This document shows positions 20,842 to 35,565 of a stretch of 64,000 bases of DNA, piece after piece. Position numbers and translations under genes: made by a program. The first letter of the stretch is position 1, and the number at the start of each line of letters is the position of its first letter. Source of the DNA: Alitta virens (lineage: Eukaryota; Annelida; Polychaeta; Phyllodocida; Nereididae); NCBI GenBank assembly GCA_932294295.1, contig OW028574.1, forward strand, positions 27,598,145 to 27,662,144. The letters are read 5' to 3'. The notes below the pieces were generated by a model. That model made no database searches. It worked only from the letters and a program-made list of their open reading frames with translations, and had not been told where the DNA came from.

Positions 20842-23203
20842 GTGCACTTAGCACAGCCAATGAGAGGAAGAGGACGAAGCGTGCATTATGATAACCAGGT
20901 GGGGCACTCGTGCGTAGCGGGGTCAAGGCCGTTGCAGAGAGCCAGGATGCTGACAAGAAAACAAACGACAACAACGCAACACCGAAGTGAAATACTCTAT
21001 AGTAGCGTCAGGGAACGACGTGACACAGTAAAATTATCAAGAGTACACAGCCATGTAGGAAGTGCACTTAGCAGTGAGATGCCAGACTCAGAGACCGCGC
21101 CGATGAAGTAGTAAGTTAGGTAAACTTAGCACAGCCAATGAGAGGCAGAGGACGAAGCGTGCAATATGATAGCCACGTGGGGCACTCATGCGTAGCGGGG
21201 TCAAGGCCATTGTAGAGGGCCAGGATGCTGAAAAGAAAACTAACGACAACAACGCAACACCGAAGTTAAATACTCTATAATAGCCTTTTGCAACGACGTG
21301 GCACAGTTAAATTATCAAAAGTACACACACAGCCATGTAGGAAGTGCACTAAGTAGTGAGATGCCAGACTCGCAAACCGCGCCGATTAAGTAGTAAGGTA
21401 GGTCCACTTGGCACAGCCAATGAGAGGCAGAGGACGAAGCGTGCATTATGATAGCCACGTGGGGCACTCGTGCGTAGCGGGGTCAAGGCCGTTGCAGAGA
21501 GCCAGGATGCTGACAAGAAAACAAACGACAACAACGCAACACCGAAGTGAAATACTCTATAGTAGCGTCAGGGAACGACGTGACACAGTTAAATTATCAA
21601 GAGTACACAGCCATGTAGGAAGTGCACTTAGCAGTGAGATGCCAGACTCAGAGACCGCGCCGATGAAGTAGTAAGTTAGGTCCACTTAGCACAGCCAATG
21701 AGAGGCAGAGGACGAAGCGTGCAATATGATAGCCACGTGGGGCACTCATGCGTAGCGGGGTCAAGGCCATTGTAGAGGGCCAGGATGCTGAAAAGAAAAC
21801 TAACGACAACAACGCAACACCGAAGTTAAATACTCTATAATAGCCTTTTGCAACGACGTGGCACAGTTAAATTATCAAAAGTACACACACAGCCATGTAG
21901 GAAGTGCACTAAGCAGTGAGATGCCAGACTCGCAAACCGCGCCGATTAAGTAGTAAGGTAGGTCCACTTGGCACAGCCAATGAGAGGCAGAGGACGAAGC
22001 GTGCATTATGATAGCCACGTGGGGCACTCGTGCGTAGCGGGGTCAAGGCCGTTGCAGAGAGCCAGGATGCTGACAAGAAAACAAACGACAACAACGCAAC
22101 ACCGAAGTGAAATACTCTATAGTAGCGTCAGGGAACGACGTGGCACAGTTGAATTATCAAGAGTACACAAAAATGTAGGAAGTGCACTTAGCAGTGAGAT
22201 GCCAGACTCACAGGCCGCGCCGATGAAGTAGTAAGTAAGGTCCACTTAGCACAGCCAATGAGAGGCAGAGGACGAAGCGTGCATTATGATAGCCATGTGG
22301 GGCACTCGTGCGTAGCGGGGTCAAGGCCGTTGGAGAGGGCCAGGATGCTGACAAGAAAACTAATGACAACAACGCAACACCGAAGTTAAATACTCTATAA
22401 TAGCCTTTTGGAACGAAGTGGCACAGTTAAATTATCAAGAGTACACAGCCATGTAGGAAGTGCACTTAGCAGTGAGATGCCAGACTCACACACCGCGCCG
22501 ATTAAGCAGCAAGTTATGTCCACTTAGCACAGCCAATGAGAGGAAGAGGACGAAGCGTGCAATATGATAGCCACGTGGGGCAATCGTGCGTAGCGGTGTC
22601 AAGGCCGTTGTAGAGGGCCAGGATGCTGACAAGAAAACTAACGACAACAACGCGACACCAAAGTGAAACACTCTATTATAGCCTTATGTTAGTCACGTGG
22701 GGCACTCGTGCGTAGCGGGGTCAAGGCCGTTGTAGAGGGCCAGGATGCTGACAAGAAAACCAACGACAACAACGCAACACTAAAGTGAAATACTCTATAA
22801 TAGCCTCATGGAATGACGTGGCACAGTTAAATCATCAAGAGTACACACACACCCATGTAGGAAGTGCACTTAGCAGTGAGATGCCAGACCCACAGACCGC
22901 GCCAATTAAGTAGTAAGTTAGGTCCACTTAGCACAGCCAATAAGAGGCAGAGGACGAAGTGTGCATTATGATAGCCACGTGGGGCACTCGTGCGTAGCGG
23001 GGTCAAGGCCGTTGTAGAGGGCCAGGATGCTGACAAGAAAACTAACGACAACAACGCAACACCGAAGTTAAATACTCTATAATAGCCTTTTGGAACGACG
23101 TGGCACAGTTAAATTATCAAGAGTACACACACAGCCATGTAGGAAGTGCACTTAGCAGTGAGATGCCAGACTCACAGGCCGCGCCGATGAAGTAGTAAGG
23201 TAG
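20842..23203 (+). repeat. 2362-bp module E-F-G-F-H-I-J-K
   Basis: Unit starts: E 20842, F 21120 (starts GTAAACTT), G 21402, F 21680, H 21962, I 22240, J 22518, K 22922. This is the right part of the 3242-bp module joined directly to J'. G lacks the AGAAGAC, GCATAGC and ATTCTC changes. There is a private CTAAGTAGTGAG near 21350. Confidence 0.94.
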
Positions 23204-26200
23204 GTGCACTTAGCACAGCCAATGAGAGGAAGAGGACGAAGCATGCATTATGATAACCACGTGGGGCACTCGTGCGTAGCGGGGTCAAGGCCGTTGCAGA
23301 GAGCCAGGATGCTGACAAGAAAACAAACGACAACAACGCAACACCGAAGTGAAATACTCTATAGTAGCGTCAGGGAACGACGTGACACAGTAAAATTATC
23401 AAGAGTACACAGCCATGTAGGAAGTGCACTTAGCAGTGAGATGCCAGACTCACAGACCGCGCCGATGAAGTAGTAAGTTAGGTCCACTTAGCACAGCCAA
23501 TGAGAGACAGAGGACGAAGCGTGCAGTATGATAGCCACGTGGGGCACTCGTGCGTAGCGGGGTCAAGGCCGTTGCAGAGGGAAGTGCACTTAGCAGTGAG
23601 ATGCCAGACTCACAGGCCGCGCCGATGAAGTAGTAAGTTAGGTCCGCTTAACACAGCCAATGAGAGGCAGAGGACGAAGCGTGCAATATGATAGCCACGT
23701 GGGGCACTCATGCGTAGCGGGGTCAAGGCCATTGTAGAGGGCCAGGATGCTGAAAAGAAAACTAACGACAACAACGCAACACCGAAGTTAAATACTCTAT
23801 AATAGCCTTTTGCAACGACGTGGCACAGTTAAATTATCAAAAGTACACACACAGCCATGTAGGAAGTGCACTAAGCAGTGAGATGCCAGACTCGCAGACC
23901 GCGCCGATTAAGTAGTAAGGTAGGTCCACTTGGCACAGCCAATGAGAGGCAGAGGACGAAGCGTGCATTATGATAGCCACGTGGGGCACTCGTGCGTAGC
24001 GGGGTCAAGGCCGTTGCAGAGGGAAGTGCACTTAGCAGTGAGATGCCAGACTCACAGGCCGCGCCGATGAAGTAGTAAGGTAGGTGCACTTAGCACAGCC
24101 AATGAGAGGAAGAGGACGAAGCGTGCATTATGATAACCAGGTGGGGCACTCGTGCGTAGCGGGGTCAAGGCCGTTGCAGAGAGCCAGGATGCTGACAAGA
24201 AAACAAACGACAACAACGCAACACCGAAGTGAAATACTCTATAGTAGCGTCAGGGAACGACGTGACACAGTTAAATTATCAAGAGTACACAGCCATGTAG
24301 GAAGTGCACTTAGCAGTGAGATGCCAGACTCAGAGACCGCGCCGATGAAGTAGTAAGTTAGGTCCACTTAGCACAGCCAATGAGAGGCAGAGGACGAAGC
24401 GTGCAATATGATAGCCACGTGGGGCACTCATGCGTAGCGGGGTCAAGGCCATTGTAGAGGGCCAGGATGCTGAAAAGAAAACTAACGACAACAACGCAAC
24501 ACCGAAGTTAAATACTCTATAATAGCCTTTTGCAACGACGTGGCACAGTTAAATTATCAAAAGTACACACACAGCCATGTAGGAAGTGCACTAAGCAGTG
24601 AGATGCCAGACTCGCAAACCGGGCCGATTAAGTAGTAAGGTAGGTCCACTTGGCACAGCCAATGAGAGGCAGAAGACGAAGCGTGCATTATGATAGCCAC
24701 GTGGGGCACTCGTGCATAGCGGGGTCAAGGCCGTTGCAGAGAGCCAGGATGCTGACAAGAAAACAAACGACAACAACGCAACACCGAAGTGAAATTCTCT
24801 ATAGTAGCGTCAGGGAACGACGTGACACAGTTAAATTATCAAGAGTACACAGCCATGTAGGAAGTGCACTTAGCAGTGAGATGCCAGACTCAGAGACCGC
24901 GCCGATGAAGTAGTAAGTTAGGTCCACTTAGCACAGCCAATGAGAGGCAGAGGACGAAGCGTGCAATATGATAGCCACGTGGGGCACTCATGCGTAGCGG
25001 GGTCAAGGCCATTGTAGAGGGCCAGGATGCTGAAAAGAAAACTAACGACAACAACGCAACACCGAAGTTAAATACTCTATAATAGCCTTTTGCAACGACG
25101 TGGCACAGTTAAATTATCAAAAGTACACACACAGCCATGTAGGAAGTGCACTAAGCAGTGAGATGCCAGACTCGCAAACCGCGCCGATTAAGTAGTAAGG
25201 TAGGTCCACTTGGCACAGCCAATGAGAGGCAGAGGACGAAGCGTGCATTATGATAGCCACGTGGGGCACTCGTGCGTAGCGGGGTCAAGGCCGTTGCAGA
25301 GAGCCAGGATGCTGACAAGAAAACAAACGACAACAACGCAACACCGAAGTGAAATACTCTATAGTAGCGTCAGGGAACGACGTGGCACAGTTGAATTATC
25401 AAGAGTACACAAAAATGTAGGAAGTGCACTTAGCAGTGAGATGCCAGACTCACAGGCCGCGCCGATGAAGTAGTAAGTTAGGTCCACTTAGCACAGCCAA
25501 TGAGAGGCAGAGGACGAAGCGTGCATTATGATAGCCATGTGGGGCACTCGTGCGTAGCGGGGTCAAGGCCGTTGGAGAGGGCCAGGATGCTGACAAGAAA
25601 ACTAATGACAACAACGCAACACCGAAGTTAAATACTCTATAATAGCCTTTTGGAACGAAGTGGCACAGTTAAATTATCAAGAGTACACAGCCATGTAGGA
25701 AGTGCACTTAGCAGTGAGATGCCAGACTCACACACCGCGCCGATTAAGCAGCAAGTTATGTCCACTTAGCACAGCCAATGAGAGGAAGAGGACGAAGCGT
25801 GCAATATGATAGCCACGTGGGGCAATCGTGCGTAGCGGTGTCAAGGCCGTTGTAGAGGGCCAGGATGCTGACAAGAAAACTAACGACAACAACGCGACAC
25901 CAAAGTGAAACACTCTATAATAGCCTTATGTTAGTCACGTGGGGCACTCGTGCGTAGCGGGGTCAAGGCCGTTGTAGAGGGCCAGGATGCTGACAAGAAA
26001 ACCAACGACAACAACGCAACACTAAAGTGAAATACTCTATAATAGCCTTATGGAATGACGTGGCACAGTTAAATCATCAAGAGTACACACACACCCATGT
26101 AGGAAGTGCACTTAGCAGTGAGATGCCAGACCCACAGACCGCGCCAATTAAGTAGTAAGTTAGGTCCACTTAGCACAGCCAATAAGAGGCAGAGGACGAA

Positions 26201-26445
26201 GTGTGCATTATGATAGCCACGTGGGGCACTCGTGCGTAGCGGGGTCAAGGCCGTTGTAGAGGGCCAGGATGCTGACAAGAAAACTAACGACAACAACGCA
26301 ACACCGAAGTTAAATACTCTATAATAGCCTTTTGGAACGACGTGGCACAGTTAAATTATCAAGAGTACACACACAGCCATGTAGGAAGTGCACTTAGCAG
26401 TGAGATGCCAGACTCACAGGCCGCGCCGATGAAGTAGTAAGGTAG
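23204..26445 (+). repeat. 3242-bp higher-order module, copy 4
   Basis: Unit starts: A 23204, B 23482, C 23642, D 23924, E 24084, F 24362, G 24644, F 24922, H 25204, I 25482, J 25760, K 26164. H ends GTAAGTTAG here, where the other copies have GTAAGTAAG. Confidence 0.95.
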
Positions 26446-27565
26446 GTGCACTTAGCACAGCCAATGAGAGGAAGAGGACGAAGCATGCATTATGATAACC
26501 ACGTGGGGCACTCGTGCGTAGCGGGGTCAAGGCCGTTGCAGAGAGCCAGGATGCTGACAAGAAAACAAACGACAACAACGCAACACCGAAGTGAAATACT
26601 CTATAGTAGCGTCAGGGAACGACGTGACACAGTAAAATTATCAAGAGTACACAGCCATGTAGGAAGTGCACTTAGCAGTGAGATGCCAGACTCACAGACC
26701 GCGCCGATGAAGTAGTAAGTTAGGTCCACTTAGCACAGCCAATGAGAGACAGAGGACGAAGCGTGCAGTATGATAGCTACGTGGGGCACTCGTGCGTTGC
26801 GGGGTGAAGGCCGATGTAGAGGGCCAGGATGCTGACAAGAAAACTAACGACAACAACGCAACAATAAAGTGAAATACTCTATAATAGCCTTATAGAATGA
26901 CGTGGCACAGTTAAATTATCAAGAGTACACAGCCATGTAGGAAGTGCACTAAGCAGTGAGATGCCAGACTCACAGACCGCGCCGATTAAGTAGTAAGGTA
27001 GGTCCACTTGGCACAGCCAATCAGAGGCAGAGGACGAAGCGTGCATTATGATAGCCACGTGGGGCACTCGTGCGTAGCGGGGTCAAGGCCGTTGCAGAGG
27101 GAAGTGCACTTAGCAGTGAGATGCCAGACTCGCAGACCGCGCCGATTAAGTAGTAAGGTAGGTCCACTTAGCACAGCCAATGAGAGGCAGAGGACGAAGC
27201 GTGCATTATGATAGCCATGTGGGGCACTCGTGCGTAGCGGGGTCAAGGCCGTTGTAGAGGGCCAGGATGCTGACAAGAAAACTAACGACAACAACGCGAC
27301 ACCAAAGTGAAACACTCTATAATAGCCTTATGTTAGTCACGTGGGGCACTCGTGCGTAGCAGGGTCAAGGCCGTTGTAGAGGGCCAGGATGCTGACAAGA
27401 AAACCAACGACAACAACGCAACACTAAAGTGAAATACTCTATAATAGCCTTATGGAATGACGTGGCACAGTTAAATCATCAAGAGTACACACACACCCAT
27501 GTAGGAAGTGCACTTAGCAGTGAGATGCCAGACTCACAGGCCGCGCCGATGAAGTAGTAAGGTAG
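26446..27565 (+). repeat. 1120-bp module A-L-M-J', copy 2
   Basis: Unit starts: A 26446, L 26724, M 27002, J' 27162. It includes the J' GCAGGGTCAAGG variant seen also at 4154, 31802 and 35162. Confidence 0.94.
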
Positions 27566-27843
27566 GTGCACTTAGCACAGCCAATGAGAGGAAGAGGACG
27601 AAGCGTGCATTATGATAACCAGGTGGGGCACTCGTGCGTAGCGGGGTCAAGGCCGTTGCAGAGAGCCAGGATGCTGACAAGAAAACAAACGACAACAACG
27701 CAACACCGAAGTGAAATACTCTATAGTAGCGTCAGGGAACGACGTGACACAGTAAAATTATCAAGAGTACACAGCCATGTAGGAAGTGCACTTAGCAGTG
27801 AGATGCCAGACTCACAGACCGCGCCGATGAAGTAGTAAGTTAG
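27566..27843 (+). repeat. Unit type A'' (278 bp, E front with A back)
   Basis: The front half has the E marks (AAGCGTGCATT, ATAACCAGGTGG). The back half has the A marks (GACACAGTAAAATT, CTCACAGACC). Copies: 27566, 32206, 35566, 38491, 45653, 61565; all follow J'. It is best read as an old E/A recombinant that was then amplified. Confidence 0.85.
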
Positions 27844-30800
27844 GTCCACTTAGCACAGCCAATGAGAGACAGAGGACGAAGCGTGCAGTATGATAGCTAC
27901 GTGGGGCACTCGTGCGTTGCGGGGTGAAGGCCGATGTAGAGGGCCAGGATGCTGACAAGAAAACTAACGACAACAACGCAACAATAAAGTGAAATACTCT
28001 ATAATAGCCTTATAGAATGACGTGGCACAGTTAAATTATCAAGAGTACACAGCCATGTAGGAAGTGCACTAAGCAGTGAGATGCCAGACTCACAGACCGC
28101 GCCGATTAAGTAGTAAGGTAGGTCCACTTGGCACAGCCAATCAGAGGCAGAGGACGTAGCGTGCATTATGATAGCCACGTGGGGCACTCGTGCGTAGCGG
28201 GGTCAAGGCCGTTGCAGAGGGAAGTGCACTTAGCAGTGAGATGCCAGACTCACAGGCCGCGCCGATGAAGTAGTAAGTTAGGTCCGCTTAACACAGCCAA
28301 TGAGAGGCAGAGGACGAAGCGTGCAATATGATAGCCACGTGGGGCACTCATGCGTAGCGGGGTCAAGGCCATTGTAGAGGGCCAGGATGCTGAAAAGAAA
28401 ACTAACGACAACAACGCAACACCGAAGTTAAATACTCTATAATAGCCTTTTGCAACGACGTGGCACAGTTAAATTATCAAAAGTACACACACAGCCATGT
28501 AGGAAGTGCACTAAGCAGTGAGATGCCAGACTCGCAGACCGCGCCGATTAAGTAGTAAGGTAGGTCCACTTGGCACAGCCAATGAGAGGCAGAGGACGAA
28601 GCGTGCATTATGATAGCCACGTGGGGCACTCGTGCGTAGCGGGGTCAAGGCCGTTGCAGAGGGAAGTGCACTTAGCAGTGAGATGCCAGACTCACAGGCC
28701 GCGCCGATGAAGTAGTAAGGTAGGTGCACTTAGCACAGCCAATGAGAGGAAGAGGACGAAGCGTGCATTATGATAACCAGGTGGGGCACTCGTGCGTAGC
28801 GGGGTCAAGGCCGTTGCAGAGAGCCAGGATGCTGACAAGAAAACAAACGACAACAACGCAACACCGAAGTGAAATACTCTATAGTAGCGTCAGGGAACGA
28901 CGTGACACAGTTAAATTATCAAGAGTACACAGCCATGTAGGAAGTGCACTTAGCAGTGAGATGCCAGACTCAGAGACCGCGCCGATGAAGTAGTAAGTTA
29001 GGTCCACTTAGCACAGCCAATGAGAGGCAGAGGACGAAGCGTGCAATATGATAGCCACGTGGGGCACTCATGCGTAGCGGGGTCAAGGCCATTGTAGAGG
29101 GCCAGGATGCTGAAAAGAAAACTAACGACAACAACGCAACACCGAAGTTAAATACTCTATAATAGCCTTTTGCAACGACGTGGCACAGTTAAATTATCAA
29201 AAGTACACACACAGCCATGTAGGAAGTGCACTAAGCAGTGAGATGCCAGACTCGCAAACCGGGCCGATTAAGTAGTAAGGTAGGTCCACTTGGCACAGCC
29301 AATGAGAGGCAGAAGACGAAGCGTGCATTATGATAGCCACGTGGGGCACTCGTGCATAACGGGGTCAAGGCCGTTGCAGAGAGCCAGGATGCTGACAAGA
29401 AAACAAACGACAACAACGCAACACCGAAGTGAAATACTCTATAGTAGCGTCAGGGAACGACGTGACACAGTTAAATTATCAAGAGTACACAGCCATGTAG
29501 GAAGTGCACTTAGCAGTGAGATGCCAGACTCAGAGACCGCGCCGATGAAGTAGTAAGTTAGGTCCACTTAGCACAGCCAATGAGAGGCAGAGGACGAAGC
29601 GTGCAATATGATAGCCACGTGGGGCACTCATGCGTAGCGGGGTCAAGGCCATTGTAGAGGGCCAGGATGCTGAAAAGAAAACTAACGACAACAACGCAAC
29701 ACCGAAGTTAAATACTCTATAATAGCCTTTTGCAACGACGTGGCACAGTTAAATTATCAAAAGTACACACACAGCCATGTAGGAAGTGCACTAAGCAGTG
29801 AGATGCCAGACTCGCAAACCGCGCCGATTAAGTAGTAAGGTAGGTCCACTTGGCACAGCCAATGAGAGGCAGAGGACGAAGCGTGCATTATGATAGCCAC
29901 GTGGGGCACTCGTGCGTAGCGGGGTCAAGGCCGTTGCAGAGAGCCAGGATGCTGACAAGAAAACAAACGACAACAACGCAACACCGAAGTGAAATACTCT
30001 ATAGTAGCGTCAGGGAACGACGTGGCACAGTTGAATTATCAAGAGTACACAAAAATGTAGGAAGTGCACTTAGCAGTGAGATGCCAGACTCACAGGCCGC
30101 GCCGATGAAGTAGTAAGTAAGGTCCACTTAGCACAGCCAATGAGAGGCAGAGGACGAAGCGTGCATTATGATAGCCATGTGGGGCACTCGTGCGTAGCGG
30201 GGTCAAGGCCGTTGGAGAGGGCCAGGATGCTGACAAGAAAACTAATGACAACAACGCAACACCGAAGTTAAATACTCTATAATAGCCTTTTGGAACGAAG
30301 TGGCACAGTTAAATTATCAAGAGTACACAGCCATGTAGGAAGTGCACTTAGCAGTGAGATGCCAGACTCACACACCGCGCCGATTAAGCAGCAAGTTATG
30401 TCCACTTAGCACAGCCAATGAGAGGAAGAGGACGAAGCGTGCAATATGATAGCCACGTGGGGCAATCGTGCGTAGCGGTGTCAAGGCCGTTGTAGAGGGC
30501 CAGGATGCTGACAAGAAAACTAACGACAACAACGCGACACCAAAGTGAAACACTCTATAATAGCCTTATGTTAGTCACGTGGGGCACTCGTGCGTAGCGG
30601 GGTCAAGGCCGTTGTAGAGGGCCAGGATGCTGACAAGAAAACCAACGACAACAACGCAACACTAAAGTGAAATACTCTATAATAGCCTTATGGAATGACG
30701 TGGCACAGTTAAATCATCAAGAGTACACACACACCCATGTAGGAAGTGCACTTAGCAGTGAGATGCCAGACCCACAGACCGCGCCAATTAAGTAGTAAGT

Positions 30801-31085
30801 TAGGTCCACTTAGCACAGCCAATAAGAGGCAGAGGACGAAGTGTGCATTATGATAGCCACGTGGGGCACTCGTGCGTAGCGGGGTCAAGGCCGTTGTAGA
30901 GGGCCAGGATGCTGACAAGAAAACTAACGACAACAACGCAACACCGAAGTTAAATACTCTATAATAGCCTTTTGGAACGACGTGGCACAGTTAAATTATC
31001 AAGAGTACACACACAGCCATGTAGGAAGTGCACTTAGCAGTGAGATGCCAGACTCACAGGCCGCGCCGATGAAGTAGTAAGGTAG
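27566..31085 (+). repeat. 3520-bp module A''-L-M-C-D-E-F-G-F-H-I-J-K, copy 1
   Basis: Unit starts: A'' 27566, L 27844, M 28122, C 28282, D 28564, E 28724, F 29002, G 29284, F 29562, H 29844, I 30122, J 30400, K 30804. L-M replaces the B of the 3242-bp module. M has GACGTAGCG, shared only with 39047, 46209 and 62121. G has a private GCATAACGGGG. Confidence 0.95.
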
Positions 31086-32205
31086 GTGCACTTAGCACAG
31101 CCAATGAGAGGAAGAGGACGAAGCATGCATTATGATAACCACGTGGGGCACTCGTGCGTAGCGGGGTCAAGGCCGTTGCAGAGAGCCAGGATGCTGACAA
31201 GAAAACAAACGACAACAACGCAACACCGAAGTGAAATACTCTATAGTAGCGTCAGGGAACGACGTGACACAGTAAAATTATCAAGAGTACACAGCCATGT
31301 AGGAAGTGCACTTAGCAGTGAGATGCCAGACTCACAGACCGCGCCGATGAAGTAGTAAGTTAGGTCCACTTAGCACAGCCAATGAGAGACAGAGGACGAA
31401 GCGTGCAGTATGATAGCTACGTGGGGCACTCGTGCGTTGCGGGGTGAAGGCCGATGTAGAGGGCCAGGATGCTGACAAGAAAACTAACGACAACAACGCA
31501 ACAATAAAGTGAAATACTCTATAATAGCCTTATAGAATGACGTGGCACAGTTAAATTATCAAGAGTACACAGCCATGTAGGAAGTGCACTAAGCAGTGAG
31601 ATGCCAGACTCACAGACCGCGCCGATTAAGTAGTAAGGTAGGTCCACTTGGCACAGCCAATCAGAGGCAGAGGACGAAGCGTGCATTATGATAGCCACGT
31701 GGGGCACTCGTGCGTAGCGGGGTCAAGGCCGTTGCAGAGGGAAGTGCACTTAGCAGTGAGATGCCAGACTCGCAGACCGCGCCGATTAAGTAGTAAGGTA
31801 GGTCCACTTAGCACAGCCAATGAGAGGCAGAGGACGAAGCGTGCATTATGATAGCCATGTGGGGCACTCGTGCGTAGCGGGGTCAAGGCCGTTGTAGAGG
31901 GCCAGGATGCTGACAAGAAAACTAACGACAACAACGCGACACCAAAGTGAAACACTCTATAATAGCCTTATGTTAGTCACGTGGGGCACTCGTGCGTAGC
32001 AGGGTCAAGGCCGTTGTAGAGGGCCAGGATGCTGACAAGAAAACCAACGACAACAACGCAACACTAAAGTGAAATACTCTATAATAGCCTTATGGAATGA
32101 CGTGGCACAGTTAAATCATCAAGAGTACACACACACCCATGTAGGAAGTGCACTTAGCAGTGAGATGCCAGACTCACAGGCCGCGCCGATGAAGTAGTAA
32201 GGTAG
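31086..32205 (+). repeat. 1120-bp module A-L-M-J', copy 3
   Basis: Unit starts: A 31086, L 31364, M 31642, J' 31802. It is the left third of the first copy of a 3360-bp tandem duplication. Confidence 0.95.
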
Positions 32206-34445
32206 GTGCACTTAGCACAGCCAATGAGAGGAAGAGGACGAAGCGTGCATTATGATAACCAGGTGGGGCACTCGTGCGTAGCGGGGTCAAGGCCGTTGCA
32301 GAGAGCCAGGATGCTGACAAGAAAACAAACGACAACAACGCAACACCGAAGTGAAATACTCTATAGTAGCGTCAGGGAACGACGTGACACAGTAAAATTA
32401 TCAAGAGTACACAGCCATGTAGGAAGTGCACTTAGCAGTGAGATGCCAGACTCACAGACCGCGCCGATGAAGTAGTAAGTTAGGTCCACTTAGCACAGCC
32501 AATGAGAGACAGAGGACGAAGCGTGCAGTATGATAGCTACGTGGGGCACTCGTGCGTTGCGGGGTGAAGGCCGATGTAGAGGGCCAGGATGCTGACAAGA
32601 AAACTAACGACAACAACGCAACAATAAAGTGAAATACTCTATAATAGCCTTATAGAATGACGTGGCACAGTTAAATTATCAAGAGTACACAGCCATGTAG
32701 GAAGTGCACTAAGCAGTGAGATGCCAGACTCACAGACCGCGCCGATTAAGTAGTAAGGTAGGTCCACTTGGCACAGCCAATCAGAGGCAGAGGACGAAGC
32801 GTGCATTATGATAGCCACGTGGGGCACTCGTGCGTAGCGGGGTCAAGGCCGTTGCAGAGGGAAGTGCACTTAGCAGTGAGATGCCAGACTCACAGGCCGC
32901 GCCGATGAAGTAGTAAGTTAGGTCCGCTTAACACAGCCAATGAGAGGCAGAGGACGAAGCGTGCAATATGATAGCCACGTGGGGCACTCATGCGTAGCGG
33001 GGTCAAGGCCATTGTAGAGGGCCAGGATGCTGAAAAGAAAACTAACGACAACAACGCAACACCGAAGTTAAATACTCTATAATAGCCTTTTGCAACGACG
33101 TGGCACAGTTAAATTATCAAAAGTACACACACAGCCATGTAGGAAGTGCACTAAGCAGTGAGATGCCAGACTCACAGACCGCGCCGATTAAGTAGTAAGG
33201 TAGGTCCACTTGGCACAGCCAATGAGAGGCAGAGGACGAAGCGTGCATTATGATAGCCACGTGGGGCACTCGTGCGTATCGGGGTCAAGGCCGTTGCAGA
33301 GAGCCAGGATGCTGACAAGAAAACAAACGACAACAACGCAACACCGAAGTGAAATACTCTATAGTAGCGTCAGGGAACGACGTGGCACAGTTGAATTATC
33401 AAGAGTACACAGCCATGTAGGAAGTGCACTTAGCAGTGAGATGCCAGACTCACAGGCCGCGCCGATGAAGTAGTAAGTAAGGTCCACTTAGCACAGCCAA
33501 TGAGAGGCAGAGGACGAAGCGTGCATTATGATAGCCATGTGGGGCACTCGTGCGTAGCGGGGTCAAGGCCGTTGGAGAGGGCCAGGATGCTGACAAGAAA
33601 ACTAATGACAACAACGCAACACCGAAGTTAAATACTCTATAATAGCCTTTTGGAACGAAGTGGCACAGTTAAATTATCAAGAGTACACAGCCATGTAGGA
33701 AGTGCACTTAGCAGTGAGATGCCAGACTCACACACCGCGCCGATTAAGCAGCAAGTTATGTCCACTTAGCACAGCCAATGAGAGGAAGAGGACGAAGCGT
33801 GCAATATGATAGCCACGTGGGGCAATCGTGCGTAGCGGTGTCAAGGCCGTTGTAGAGGGCCAGGATGCTGACAAGAAAACTAACGACAACAACGCGACAC
33901 CAAAGTGAAACACTCTATAATAGCCTTATGTTAGTCACGTGGGGCACTCGTGCGTAGCGGGGTCAAGGCCGTTGTAGAGGGCCAGGATGCTGACAAGAAA
34001 ACCAACGACAACAACGCAACACTAAAGTGAAATACTCTATAATAGCCTTATGGAATGACGTGGCACAGTTAAATCATCAAGAGTACACACACACCCATGT
34101 AGGAAGTGCACTTAGCAGTGAGATGCCAGACCCACAGACCGCGCCAATTAAGTAGTAAGTTAGGTCCACTTAGCACAGCCAATAAGAGGCAGAGGACGAA
34201 GTGTGCATTATGATAGCCACGTGGGGCACTCGTGCGTAGCGGGGTCAAGGCCGTTGTAGAGGGCCAGGATGCTGACAAGAAAACTAACGACAACAACGCA
34301 ACACCGAAGTTAAATACTCTATAATAGCCTTTTGGAACGACGTGGCACAGTTAAATTATCAAGAGTACACACACAGCCATGTAGGAAGTGCACTTAGCAG
34401 TGAGATGCCAGACTCACAGGCCGCGCCGATGAAGTAGTAAGGTAG
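32206..34445 (+). repeat. 2240-bp module A''-L-M-C-H'-I-J-K, copy 3
   Basis: Unit starts: A'' 32206, L 32484, M 32762, C 32922, H' 33204, I 33482, J 33760, K 34164. H' carries GCGTATCGGGG, shared only with 36564. C ends CTCACAGACC rather than CTCGCAGACC, again as in the copy at 36282. Confidence 0.95.
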
Positions 34446-35565
34446 GTGCACTTAGCACAGCCAATGAGAGGAAGAGGACGAAGCATGCATTATGATAACC
34501 ACGTGGGGCACTCGTGCGTAGCGGGGTCAAGGCCGTTGCAGAGAGCCAGGATGCTGACAAGAAAACAAACGACAACAACGCAACACCGAAGTGAAATACT
34601 CTATAGTAGCGTCAGGGAACGACGTGACACAGTAAAATTATCAAGAGTACACAGCCATGTAGGAAGTGCACTTAGCAGTGAGATGCCAGACTCACAGACC
34701 GCGCCGATGAAGTAGTAAGTTAGGTCCACTTAGCACAGCCAATGAGAGACAGAGGACGAAGCGTGCAGTATGATAGCTACGTGGGGCACTCGTGCGTTGC
34801 GGGGTGAAGGCCGATGTAGAGGGCCAGGATGCTGACAAGAAAACTAACGACAACAACGCAACAATAAAGTGAAATACTCTATAATAGCCTTATAGAATGA
34901 CGTGGCACAGTTAAATTATCAAGAGTACACAGCCATGTAGGAAGTGCACTAAGCAGTGAGATGCCAGACTCACAGACCGCGCCGATTAAGTAGTAAGGTA
35001 GGTCCACTTGGCACAGCCAATCAGAGGCAGAGGACGAAGCGTGCATTATGATAGCCACGTGGGGCACTCGTGCGTAGCGGGGTCAAGGCCGTTGCAGAGG
35101 GAAGTGCACTTAGCAGTGAGATGCCAGACTCGCAGACCGCGCCGATTAAGTAGTAAGGTAGGTCCACTTAGCACAGCCAATGAGAGGCAGAGGACGAAGC
35201 GTGCATTATGATAGCCATGTGGGGCACTCGTGCGTAGCGGGGTCAAGGCCGTTGTAGAGGGCCAGGATGCTGACAAGAAAACTAACGACAACAACGCGAC
35301 ACCAAAGTGAAACACTCTATAATAGCCTTATGTTAGTCACGTGGGGCACTCGTGCGTAGCAGGGTCAAGGCCGTTGTAGAGGGCCAGGATGCTGACAAGA
35401 AAACCAACGACAACAACGCAACACTAAAGTGAAATACTCTATAATAGCCTTATGGAATGACGTGGCACAGTTAAATCATCAAGAGTACACACACACCCAT
35501 GTAGGAAGTGCACTTAGCAGTGAGATGCCAGACTCACAGGCCGCGCCGATGAAGTAGTAAGGTAG
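34446..35565 (+). repeat. 1120-bp module A-L-M-J', copy 4
   Basis: Unit starts: A 34446, L 34724, M 35002, J' 35162. It begins the second copy of the 3360-bp tandem duplication. Confidence 0.95.
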